Program-made: the position numbers and the translations under genes
Notes under the pieces: model-generated
Databases searched by the model: none
Seen by the model: only the letters and a program-made list of their open reading frames with translations
Told to the model about the DNA's origin: nothing
Assembly (NCBI GenBank): GCA_041393395.1
Contig: JAWKKG010000005.1
Span: 310,001 to 374,000 of the forward strand
Source of the DNA: JAGQIB01 sp041393395
Lineage (GTDB): Bacteria > ARS69
DNA: 64,000 nt
Reading direction: 5' to 3'
Part shown: piece after piece, positions 53,490 to 61,355 of the stretch
Numbering within the stretch: position 1 is the stretch's first letter
How the letters are laid out: each line of letters opens with the position of its first letter

Positions 53490-54559
53490 TTCGGGCCCAC
53501 GGCTCCGGTGGACTGGACCGGGGGCGTGTTCGCCCGCGTCTGGTAGCGCACCGACATCTCGAACTCGGGCTGGATCGGATCATCCGTCTTCACGATCAGC
53601 TTCCGGATGCCGTTCACGCCGGCCTCCTCGCCCGTGTACGAGAGCTTCACCGAGTACTGACGGCCGCTCGGATGCGGTTCCACCACGACCTTGATCGGGC
53701 TGTCCGGCACCTCGGCGCTCAGGATCTTGAACGGACCGTCTTTCGACGTGAACGTGAGGTCACGCGTCGCCTCCTCGCCCGGCTCCACCATCCGGAGCAC
53801 CGCGAAGTTCGGAGAGACGGAGATGCGGCCCTCGATCTCGCCGCGCACCATGATCTTGAGCGTGTCGTCCGGCGCCGGCTGGTTCGTGACCACGTTCAGC
53901 ATCTCGTTCAGCTTCTGCGGCTTCGCGCCGGGTTGCAGCGAGACGATGAACTTGTGGACCATGCGGTCCCCCATCGGCTCCGGACCCTGCACGCGAACAT
54001 CGAACAGCTCGCTCTCCTTGTTGCGGAGCTGGCCGCCGAGGATGTAGGCCTCCTTCACCTCGACGTTCAGATTCTTGTCCCACTGCAGCTCGAGCGTGCG
54101 AACCCACGAATCCTTCGGGCCCACGCGATCCACGGACAGATACTTCGGCTCCCAGCGGATGGGGCGATGCACGTCGGCCTTGAGATCCACGCCGACCTGC
54201 GGGGTCACGGGATCGTTCGTGGTGATCGTGACCTTCTTGTGGATCTCGCCGTCCATGTTCTTGGAGTTGAAGGTCACCCGCACCTTCTGCGACTGGCCGG
54301 CGGTGAGCTCCACCACGCCGTCCACCGCAGCCGCCGTGCAGCCGCAGGAGGTCTTCACGTCCTCGAGGACGAGCACGCCGTCGCCGTCGTTCTTCACCTC
54401 GATGAATCGCTCGTAGGAGTTGCCTTCGTTGATCACGCCGAGGTCGATCACCGCCGGGTCGACCGCGATCTTCGGGGCCGCGAGCACTCCGGCCGGAACC
54501 GAAAGGCCGGCCAGGAGGACGGCGGCCCCAGAGATCCGGATCCGCGTCGCAAGAGTCAT
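53486..54559 (-). CDS. secreted DUF1573-domain protein
   Basis: A 357-residue protein with a signal peptide (cleavage near VLA, residue 27) and DUF1573/Ig-like repeats. The first repeat has LEDVKTSCGCTAAAVDG, the family's Cys motif, and RVTFNSKNMDGEIHK, its usual strand pair. DUF1573 proteins are periplasmic or surface proteins of unclear role. GGAGG lies six bases before the ATG. It heads the operon with a Cys-less rhodanese and a MauE-like protein that has a matching SCGC motif. Confidence 0.88.
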   Translation of the reverse strand: MTLATRIRISGAAVLLAGLSVPAGVLAAPKIAVDPAVIDLGVINEGNSYERFIEVKNDGDGVLVLEDVKTSCGCTAAAVDGVVELTAGQSQKVRVTFNSKNMDGEIHKKVTITTNDPVTPQVGVDLKADVHRPIRWEPKYLSVDRVGPKDSWVRTLELQWDKNLNVEVKEAYILGGQLRNKESELFDVRVQGPEPMGDRMVHKFIVSLQPGAKPQKLNEMLNVVTNQPAPDDTLKIMVRGEIEGRISVSPNFAVLRMVEPGEEATRDLTFTSKDGPFKILSAEVPDSPIKVVVEPHPSGRQYSVKLSYTGEEAGVNGIRKLIVKTDDPIQPEFEMSVRYQTRANTPPVQSTGAVGPK

Positions 54560-54895
54560 TCTTTGCCTCCCGATCTGGCGGCGCGCGCCCCGTCGGGCCC
54601 GTCGCTCACCTGGTCTTTGCGGGCCTTCCCGCACGAGAACCCGAGGTTCCGAGCTCCCTCCGGAGCCGCGATTCCGCGGGCTCCGAACTTCTCCTCGGAG
54701 CGTCGTTCCGAGGGCCGAGGCATTTTACACCGTGCCCCCCCTCCGGGTTCGCGGAAAGCGGCCGAGGGGGTCAAGGGAGGGTAAATCCTCCCGGTTCCGG
54801 CAAGTCCGGTCGCCGGATTCTCCGCCGGCCGCGGCCCGCCGCGCCGATCCCCCGACCCGCTTGACCGGGCAGGAGCGGGCCCCTACCTTGCGGAC
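54560..54895. other. divergent intergenic region, 336 bp
   Basis: Between the DUF1573 operon (minus) and nqrM (plus). It holds the nqrM promoter at its right end and a GGGAGG/CCTCCC hairpin near 54775-54795. I cannot place the minus-strand promoter. No small gene seen. Confidence 0.5.
54861..54889 (+). promoter_or_regulatory. promoter of nqrM, placed for a leaderless message
   Basis: TTGACC and TACCTT are separated by exactly 17 bases; the -10 ends six bases before the ATG at 54896, so the first transcribed base should be the A of the ATG. There is no ribosome site. Confidence 0.65.
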
Positions 54896-55081
54896 ATGGA
54901 GATCATTCTCGGTGTCGGATTCTTCATCCTCGCCATCGCCGCGTTGTCGCTCGGCACGCTGGCGTTCCGCCGGCCCATCAAGGGGTCCTGCGGCGGCGTG
55001 ATGGGCGAGGCCTGCGCCTGCGGCCGGAAGTACGAGGAATGCCCGGACCGCGCGCCCGCGAAGGAGTCGGTGGGGCACTGA
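54896..55081 (+). CDS. nqrM: NqrM, Na+-NQR maturation factor
   Basis: A 61-residue protein with one membrane helix and RRPIKGSCGG followed by a Cys cluster: Cys32, 40, 42 and 49. This is the DUF539/NqrM pattern; in Vibrio NqrM is needed to place iron between NqrD and NqrE. It lies next to, but facing, the nqrABCDEF operon, whereas in many genomes it follows nqrF on the same strand. No apbE flavin transferase gene is in the window. Confidence 0.9.
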   Translation: MEIILGVGFFILAIAALSLGTLAFRRPIKGSCGGVMGEACACGRKYEECPDRAPAKESVGH

Positions 55082-55121
55082 TCCGCGACCGGCTCGCCGA
55101 GTCGTGTCCCCCGAACGAAGA

Positions 55122-55149
55122 AGGCCGGCTCCCTCGCGGGGGCCGGCCT
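55122..55149. terminator. bidirectional terminator between nqrM and nqrF
   Basis: AGGCCGGCTCCC and GGGGGCCGGCCT pair over 12 positions with one G-U around TCGC. It sits between convergent genes and can stop both transcripts. Confidence 0.75.
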
Positions 55150-55210
55150 GTTCCGTGACTCATCCCTGATCGTCGACCGACTCGGTTCCGACCGCGTCGC
55201 CGCGATCGGC

Positions 55211-56443
55211 CTAGCCGAACGAGTCGAACGCGATCATCTTCGGATCCACTCCGAGGCTGTCGAGCATCTTCTGCACGGCCGAGATCATCATCGGCGGACC
55301 GCAGAGGTAGTACTCGATCTCGTCCGGCGCCGGGTGGTCCTTCAGGTACGTCTCGAGCGCGACCTGGTGGATGAAGCCCACCGGTCCCGTCCAGTTGTCC
55401 TCCGGCAGCGGCTCCGAGAGCCCCAGCACGAACTTGAAGTTGTCGTACTCCTGCTCGATCTGCTGGAAGTCCTCGAGGTAGAACGCCTCGCGCATGGAGC
55501 GCGCGCCGTAGAAGAACGTGACCTTGCGGTCGCGCGTCTTCTCGGTGTGGAACAGGTGGAACAGGTGGCTGCGCATCGGCGCCATGCCCGCGCCACCGCC
55601 CAGGTACACCATCTCGCGCTTCGTGTTCTTGATGAAGAACTCGCCGTAGGGACCGGACACCACGCACTTGTCGCCGGGCTTCAGGTTGAAGATGTAGGAG
55701 CTCGCGATTCCCGGCGGCACGTCGAGGCCCGGCGGCGGCGACGCGATGCGCACGTTCAGCATCACGCGGTTCCCTTCCGCCGGGTGGTTCGCCATGGAAT
55801 ACGCGCGGAAGCACTCCTCGTCGTTCCGGGCGTGGTAGCGCCACAGGTCGAACTTGTCCCAGTCGCCGCGGTACTCGGGCGCGATGTCGAACGTCTTGTA
55901 GTCGAGCTCGTACGGCGGGATGTCGATCTGGATGTAGCCGCCGGCCTCGAAGTGCAGGGTTTCGCCGCCGTCGATATCGAGGATGAACTCCTTGATGAAC
56001 GTGGCGACGTTGTCGTTCGAGCGCACGGTGCAGTTGAACTTCTTGATCGAGAAGACCTCGTCCGGCACCCGGATCTTGAGGTCCTGCTTGACCTTCACCT
56101 GGCAGGCCAGTCGCACGTTCTCACGCTGCTCCGTGCGCGTGAGGTGACCGACCTCGGTCGGCAGGACGTCGCCGCCGCCCTCCAGCACCTGGCACTTGCA
56201 CATCGCGCAGGTCCCGCCGCCGCCGCAGGCGGACGGCAGGAAGATCTTCTTCTCCGCGAGCGCCTGGAGCAGCGTGCTCCCGGCGGACACGGTGGGACTC
56301 TTCTCCGGATCGTCGTTGATCAGGATCTTCACCGGTCCGGCCGGCACGAGCTTGCTCTTGGCCACGCCGAGCAGCATCACGAGCAGCACGATCGTGCCCG
56401 TGAAGATCAGGGCGGCCAGGCCGACCATCGGCAGGAAACCCAT
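55211..56443 (-). CDS. nqrF: Na+-NQR subunit F (NADH dehydrogenase, 2Fe-2S and FAD)
   Basis: A 410-residue protein: one N-terminal helix, a 2Fe-2S ferredoxin domain with SACGGGGTCAMCKC and the fourth Cys in LACQV, an FAD domain with FRAYSMANHP (the RxYS motif) and an NAD-binding domain with LGGGAGMAPMRSH and YYLCGPPMM. It takes electrons from NADH and passes them to the 2Fe-2S centre. GGAGG lies seven bases before the ATG. Last gene of the operon. Confidence 0.97.
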   Translation of the reverse strand: MGFLPMVGLAALIFTGTIVLLVMLLGVAKSKLVPAGPVKILINDDPEKSPTVSAGSTLLQALAEKKIFLPSACGGGGTCAMCKCQVLEGGGDVLPTEVGHLTRTEQRENVRLACQVKVKQDLKIRVPDEVFSIKKFNCTVRSNDNVATFIKEFILDIDGGETLHFEAGGYIQIDIPPYELDYKTFDIAPEYRGDWDKFDLWRYHARNDEECFRAYSMANHPAEGNRVMLNVRIASPPPGLDVPPGIASSYIFNLKPGDKCVVSGPYGEFFIKNTKREMVYLGGGAGMAPMRSHLFHLFHTEKTRDRKVTFFYGARSMREAFYLEDFQQIEQEYDNFKFVLGLSEPLPEDNWTGPVGFIHQVALETYLKDHPAPDEIEYYLCGPPMMISAVQKMLDSLGVDPKMIAFDSFG

Positions 56444-56459
56444 TCCGTCGCCTCCGCCG

Positions 56460-57068
56460 TTAGAGCTGGATCCCGGCGAAGCACTGGAACGCCAGCGCCA
56501 TCAGCCCGGTGATCAGCATGGTGATGCCGAGACCGCGAAGCCCCGACGGAACGTTCGAGTAACGGATCTTCGTGCGGATCGCGGCCATCGAGATGATCGC
56601 GAGCGCCCAGCCGAGTCCCGATCCGGTGCCGAACACGACCGTCTCGGCGAAGTTGTAGTCGCGCTCCACCATGAACAGCGACGCACCGAGGATCGCGCAG
56701 TTCACCGCGATCAGCGGCAGGAAGATGCCGAGTGCGGTGTAGAGCGTGGGACTGTACCGATCGAGGAACATCTCCACGAGCTGCACGGTGGCCGCGATCG
56801 TGGCGATGAACACGATGAAGTTCAGGAAGCTCATGTCCACGTCCGGCAGGCCGGCCCACGCGAGCGCTCCCTTGCGGAGCAGCGAGTCGTGGATGAGCCA
56901 GTTCAGCGGAGTGGTGAGCGTGAGCACGAACGTCACGGCGATGCCGAGTCCGATCGCCGTCTCGATCTTCTTGGACACGGCGAGGAACGAGCACATCCCC
57001 AGGAAGAACGCGAGGAGGATGTTCTCGACGAAGATCGCCTTGGTCGCGAGACTCAGATAGTGCTCCAT
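56460..57068 (-). CDS. nqrE: Na+-NQR subunit E
   Basis: A 202-residue membrane protein with six helices, paralogous to NqrD. It carries the Cys-containing helices that with NqrD hold the inner-membrane iron centre (LAFFLGMCSFLAVSKK and AVNCAILGASLFMVER). GGAGG lies before the ATG; spacing to nqrF is 16 bases. Confidence 0.97.
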   Translation of the reverse strand: MEHYLSLATKAIFVENILLAFFLGMCSFLAVSKKIETAIGLGIAVTFVLTLTTPLNWLIHDSLLRKGALAWAGLPDVDMSFLNFIVFIATIAATVQLVEMFLDRYSPTLYTALGIFLPLIAVNCAILGASLFMVERDYNFAETVVFGTGSGLGWALAIISMAAIRTKIRYSNVPSGLRGLGITMLITGLMALAFQCFAGIQL

Positions 57069-57077
57069 GGCGGCCTC

Positions 57078-57755
57078 CTAGTGGTCCTCGGTGTAGCCGG
57101 TCATCGAGCGCTGCGCCCAGATGATCAGACCGAGCAGGATGAACGCCCCCGGCGGAACGACCATGAGGCCCATGTTCACGTAGCCCATGTCGTACAGGAA
57201 CTGGGGCACGACCTTCACGCCGAAGATCGAGCCGCTCCCGAACAGCTCGCGGCCGAACGCCACGGTGCACAGGATGATCCCGTAGCCGAGGCCGTTGCCG
57301 AGACCGTCCAGCGCCGCCTTGCCGGGAGGATTCGCCATCGCGAACGCCTCGGCGCGGCCCATGAGGATGCAGTTCGTGATGATGAGCCCGACGAACACGG
57401 AGAGCTGGCGGGACACGTCGTACATGAACGCGCGCAGCACCTGGTCGGCCACGATCACGAGACTCGCGATCACCGAGAGCTGCACGATGATCCGGATCTG
57501 CGCCGGGATGTGATTCCGCAGAAGACTGATCACGACGTTCGAGCACGTCACCACCGTGATCACCGCGAGCGACATCACCACTGCCGTCCGCATCTGCACC
57601 GTGACCGCGAGCGCCGAGCAGATCCCGAGGATCTGGACGGTGATCGGGTTGTTCTCCGACAGCGGGTCCCCGAGGATCTTCCGAGACTTCTTGTCGAGCG
57701 AGAACAGGCCGCCCGACTTCTTCGGAGTGGTCGTAGGGGCGGTGGTCGTACTCAT
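57078..57755 (-). CDS. nqrD: Na+-NQR subunit D
   Basis: A 225-residue membrane protein with six helices; VQILGICSALAVTVQ and GLIITNCILMGRAEAF carry the two Cys that ligate iron with NqrE. A soluble N-terminal stretch rich in Thr (about 25 residues) precedes the conserved part. The ATG shares one base with the nqrC stop (TGATG). Confidence 0.97.
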   Translation of the reverse strand: MSTTTAPTTTPKKSGGLFSLDKKSRKILGDPLSENNPITVQILGICSALAVTVQMRTAVVMSLAVITVVTCSNVVISLLRNHIPAQIRIIVQLSVIASLVIVADQVLRAFMYDVSRQLSVFVGLIITNCILMGRAEAFAMANPPGKAALDGLGNGLGYGIILCTVAFGRELFGSGSIFGVKVVPQFLYDMGYVNMGLMVVPPGAFILLGLIIWAQRSMTGYTEDH

Positions 57756-58474
57756 CAGGCCTTCCCCCCGGAACTGCGCAACTTGCTGAAGTAGGGCTCG
57801 TACATCTCGAGATCCTTGTGGAGCAGCGCGGTGACGCCCTTGGAAGTGATCGTGGCGCCGCTGATGCCGTCGACGTAGTGCTCGAGCTCCCTGGGATCGT
57901 GGTACTTGTCGGCCGCCGAGCCCTTGACCACGGACACGGATCGCAGCGAGCCATCCTCCCCCAGGATCTTCTTGCCCACGAAGTTCTCCTGGAACCACGG
58001 CTTCTCGATCTCGCCGCCGAGGCCCGGAGTCTCTCCGTGCTGGTAGAAGGTCAGACCCTTCACCGTGTTCAGATCCGCGTCGAGCGCCAGATAGCCGTAC
58101 AGCGTGGACCACAGGCCCTTGCCGGAGACGGGGATCGTGTACGCGGTCACGTTTCCGTCGTCGACGCGTTCGTACACGAACATGAGGTCCGGCTCCTTCT
58201 CCGGGTCGACGTCGGCCGGGTCCCGGCCCTCGACGACGCTGCCGTCCGGGTTGATCACGAGACCCACGATGCTGTCATCGTAGGTCTCGTTGACGGTCGC
58301 CTCGGTCATGCCCGGCGTGAGGAGCCCCACGGCCTTCAGGATGTTCTTGCGCTTGTCGAGCAGCAGGTTCGCTTCCTGGCGATCCCGCAGACCGACCGCG
58401 GCCGCCGACACCATGAGGCTGCAGATCAGGCACACGATGATCGCGAACCGGATGACCCGGAGGTTCTCAGACAC
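57755..58474 (-). CDS. nqrC: Na+-NQR subunit C, covalent FMN
   Basis: A 239-residue protein with an N-terminal helix and a periplasmic FMN-binding domain. The flavinylation motif DGISGAT places the FMN on Thr208, attached by ApbE in known systems. The GTG at 58474 overlaps the nqrB end by eight bases. Confidence 0.96.
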   Translation of the reverse strand: MSENLRVIRFAIIVCLICSLMVSAAAVGLRDRQEANLLLDKRKNILKAVGLLTPGMTEATVNETYDDSIVGLVINPDGSVVEGRDPADVDPEKEPDLMFVYERVDDGNVTAYTIPVSGKGLWSTLYGYLALDADLNTVKGLTFYQHGETPGLGGEIEKPWFQENFVGKKILGEDGSLRSVSVVKGSAADKYHDPRELEHYVDGISGATITSKGVTALLHKDLEMYEPYFSKLRSSGGKA

Positions 58475-59663
58475 GGGCGAGCCTCCTCTTCACGTTGCCA
58501 CGCACCACGAAGTGATCGATCAGCGGCGCGAACACGTTCATGAACAGGATCGCGAGCATCACGCCTTCGGGGTACGCCGGGTTCACGGCGCGGATCAGAA
58601 CGGCCAGCACGCCGATGAGGAATCCGTAGATGAGCTTGCCGGTGTGCGTGGCCGCGGCCGACACGGGGTCGGTGGCCATGAACACGAGGCCGAACGCGAA
58701 GCCGCCCACGCACAGGTGCCACATCCAGGGCAGGAACATGATGCCGGCCGAATCCGGACCGGCGACGGCGGTCATCAGATACGCGCCGGCGATCCCGCCG
58801 AGCGCCATCGAGATCATGATCCGCCAGGCCGCCACCCCGGTCGCGAGCAGGATGCCCGCACCGAGCAGGCAGGCCAGGGTGGACACTTCGCCCATGCTGC
58901 CGGGAATCAGGCCGAGGAATGCGTCTCGGAGCGTGAAGCCCGCTCCCTCGAGCGCCGCCACGACGTTCGCGCCGTGCGCCTGCGCCGCCACCGCGAGCGG
59001 CGTGGCGCCCGTCCAGCCGTCCACGGCCTTGGCCGGATCCACTGCCGTCCAGACCGAGTCACCGGACATGAACGCCGGATACGCGAAGAAGCAGAACGCG
59101 CGCGCGGTCAGCGCCGGGTTCAGCACGTTCATTCCCGTACCGCCGAACACTTCCTTGCCGATGACGATCCCGAAGCTGATGCCGAGCGCGGCCATCCAGA
59201 GAGGAAGCGTCGGCGGGCAGACGAGCGGGAACAGCATGCCCGTCACGAGGAAGCCTTCGTTGATCTCGTGCTTGCGAACGACGGCGAACAGCACTTCCCA
59301 GAAGCCGCCGACCGCGTACGACACGAGGATGAGCGGGAGCATCTTGAGGGCTCCCCAGCCGAGGCACGCGAACAGGTTCGTGGCCTCGCCCATCGCCGAC
59401 AGGCGCTGGTAGCCGATGTTCCACATCCCGAACAGGATGCAGGGAACCAGCGCCATCACGACCGTGATCATCAGACGCTTGCTGTCGATCGCGTCGCGGA
59501 CGTGGACGTTGCCCTTGGCGGTCGTCGGCGGCACGAACAGGAAGGTCTCGTTCGCCTCGAACAGCGGGTACGCCCAGCCGAACTTGCCACCCTTCGTGAA
59601 GTGCGGCTTCAGCTCTTCGAGCTTCTTGTACAGGTCTCGGGTCTCTTCGAAATCGATTCTCAT
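58467..59663 (-). CDS. nqrB: Na+-NQR subunit B, covalent FMN and riboflavin
   Basis: A 398-residue membrane protein with about ten helices. DGWTGATPLA places the covalent FMN on Thr221. NVLNPALTARAFCFFAYP and GEVSTLACLLGAGIL are conserved family segments. NqrB is the main Na+ channel subunit. The ATG overlaps the nqrA stop as ATGA. Confidence 0.97.
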   Translation of the reverse strand: MRIDFEETRDLYKKLEELKPHFTKGGKFGWAYPLFEANETFLFVPPTTAKGNVHVRDAIDSKRLMITVVMALVPCILFGMWNIGYQRLSAMGEATNLFACLGWGALKMLPLILVSYAVGGFWEVLFAVVRKHEINEGFLVTGMLFPLVCPPTLPLWMAALGISFGIVIGKEVFGGTGMNVLNPALTARAFCFFAYPAFMSGDSVWTAVDPAKAVDGWTGATPLAVAAQAHGANVVAALEGAGFTLRDAFLGLIPGSMGEVSTLACLLGAGILLATGVAAWRIMISMALGGIAGAYLMTAVAGPDSAGIMFLPWMWHLCVGGFAFGLVFMATDPVSAAATHTGKLIYGFLIGVLAVLIRAVNPAYPEGVMLAILFMNVFAPLIDHFVVRGNVKRRLARV

Positions 59664-61006
59664 TCGTCTTCCTTCAGTACCGACTCGATTCCGTGGACGA
59701 TGATTCCCTGGAAGTCGATCTTCGACGGACAAACGAAGGTGCAGAGCCCGCACTCGGCGCAGTCCTCGAGACCGAGGCTCTCGGCCTCCTCGACGTCACC
59801 GACGTGAAGGGCCCGCATGAGGTAGCCGGGCAGGATGTCCACCGCGCACACGTCTTCGTAGATCCCGGTCGCGATGTGCGAGCGCACGCTGCCGTTCAGG
59901 TTCGCGGTCATGCGCGGCGCCTGGGGGCGGGTGAGCGTGGACGCGAACGTCCGGAAGCGACTCACGCGATCCTCGCCGGGAAGCATCCAGCCCACGAAGT
60001 CCGCGTCGTCTCCCTCGGGAATCACGCTGAACTTCGCGTCGTAGTGGCCGAGCGCGGAGTCGCACCGGACCTGCGTTCCCGAGAGAACGCTACCGGACAC
60101 GAACCGGTTCGCGGCCGGCGAGGCCTTCGGATCGAGGTGCGCGCACGACACGCCGCGACGCGTGCGGTAGTGCTGCGGCGACGTGGCACCTTCGCCGCCC
60201 ACCGCCACGACCCGGTTCACGGGATAGCGGCCCGTCCGCGCGAACTCGCCGAGATCGGCGACGTCCTGGCAATCCAGGTACCACACCTCGCGCCCCTTCT
60301 TGTGCGGGAGCACGTAGTGGATCTGCGCCTCGATCAAGCCCGCCGGGTACGGCCCGGAGAACGTGTGCTTCTCGCAGTTCTGCGCGTTGACGAGCGCCGG
60401 CACGCTCTTGCCCTTCAGCAGGCACACGTGAACGCGACCCTCGGTCAGCTTCGCGAGCAGGTCCACGCCGAGCTGGAAGTCCTCGTCCCGCCCCTGCATC
60501 GCGAGCGCCGGCGACGCGGCGAGCGGGCTGTTGTCCGAGCCCGCCACGAAGATCCCCGCCGGGGTTCCCGTCGGATCCGGAATCGTGGAGAACGGACGCC
60601 GGCGCAGCGAGGTCCACAGCCCGGAGTCGAGCATCATCTCCACGACCTGGGCGCGGTTGAGTGCACGCGCGTCGGCCGGCGAGTGCGGGCGGTGTTCGGC
60701 CCAGGTCTCCTGGGCATCCAGCCGGATCACGATCTCCTCGCACACCCGGCGCGGACCGAACCGGACCTCGGCCACTTCCCCGCCGCCCGGCGACGGGAAC
60801 TGGACCTCGGCCCGCTCGCGATCCTGGAACAGGGGCTGCCCCACGGAAACGCGGTCACCCTCTTTGACGAGGATTCGCGGCTTGACCAGCCGGAACTCGT
60901 TCGGACGCACGGAAACGGTCACCGGACGCGCCGCCTCGACCACGGTCTCGGCGGGCGTGCCGGACAGGGGGACGTTCCATCCCCGCTTCATCCTGATTTC
61001 GGACAT
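59660..61006 (-). CDS. nqrA: Na+-NQR subunit A with complete four-Cys motif
   Basis: A 448-residue peripheral subunit of the Na+-pumping NADH:quinone reductase. The N-terminal barrel-sandwich region (KPRILVKEGDRVSVGQPLF) and VAGSDNSPLAASPA fit NqrA/RnfC. The end reads DCAECGLCTFVCPSK: Cys416, 419, 422 and 426, a full C-x2-C-x2-C-x3-C set as in RnfC-type ferredoxin motifs. Canonical Vibrio NqrA, from memory, keeps only the last two. First gene of the operon, 103 bases downstream of a CRP-type palindrome. Confidence 0.95.
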   Translation of the reverse strand: MSEIRMKRGWNVPLSGTPAETVVEAARPVTVSVRPNEFRLVKPRILVKEGDRVSVGQPLFQDRERAEVQFPSPGGGEVAEVRFGPRRVCEEIVIRLDAQETWAEHRPHSPADARALNRAQVVEMMLDSGLWTSLRRRPFSTIPDPTGTPAGIFVAGSDNSPLAASPALAMQGRDEDFQLGVDLLAKLTEGRVHVCLLKGKSVPALVNAQNCEKHTFSGPYPAGLIEAQIHYVLPHKKGREVWYLDCQDVADLGEFARTGRYPVNRVVAVGGEGATSPQHYRTRRGVSCAHLDPKASPAANRFVSGSVLSGTQVRCDSALGHYDAKFSVIPEGDDADFVGWMLPGEDRVSRFRTFASTLTRPQAPRMTANLNGSVRSHIATGIYEDVCAVDILPGYLMRALHVGDVEEAESLGLEDCAECGLCTFVCPSKIDFQGIIVHGIESVLKEDE

Positions 61007-61355
61007 CGATCCCTCTCCCGTCTGCCCGGTCCCGGCCAGGCAAACGGAGCTCTTCGGCGCTCCGCGGATCGAACGGAGGCTTGCCCCAGCAGTCGGGGAG
61101 CGCCGGCTATTTGTGAATCAAGTCACAAACGAATGCGGGTAAGGTGTCGCGCGGACCCCGCCCCTGTCAAGGGCGAAGCCCGGCGCTCGCTTCGGCGAAT
61201 CGCCCCGCGCACCGCACGGGGTCCCGCCCCTCGCGACGACCGCCGGCGGAAGAAGGACTCCGCCTGTTTCACCCGATTTCCGATGATCGCACGACCATGC
61301 GCTCGCAGCGGGCCGGAGCGCCCCGGACCGCCGCGACTCCGCGATCCGCGGCGGA
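61007..61355 (-). promoter_or_regulatory. upstream region of the nqr operon, 349 bp
   Basis: Separates the Omp85-like gene from nqrA, both on the minus strand, and must hold the nqr promoter. The CRP-type palindrome at 61110-61129 is its clearest signal. I cannot fix -35/-10 elements. No additional gene is evident. Confidence 0.5.
61110..61129. promoter_or_regulatory. CRP/FNR-family binding site before nqrA
   Basis: A perfect 7-bp inverted repeat, TTTGTGA and TCACAAA, around six bases; the core is TGTGA-N6-TCACA, identical to the CRP consensus half-sites. Its near edge is 103 bases before the nqrA ATG. It is unlikely to arise by chance in DNA this rich in G and C. Confidence 0.7.
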
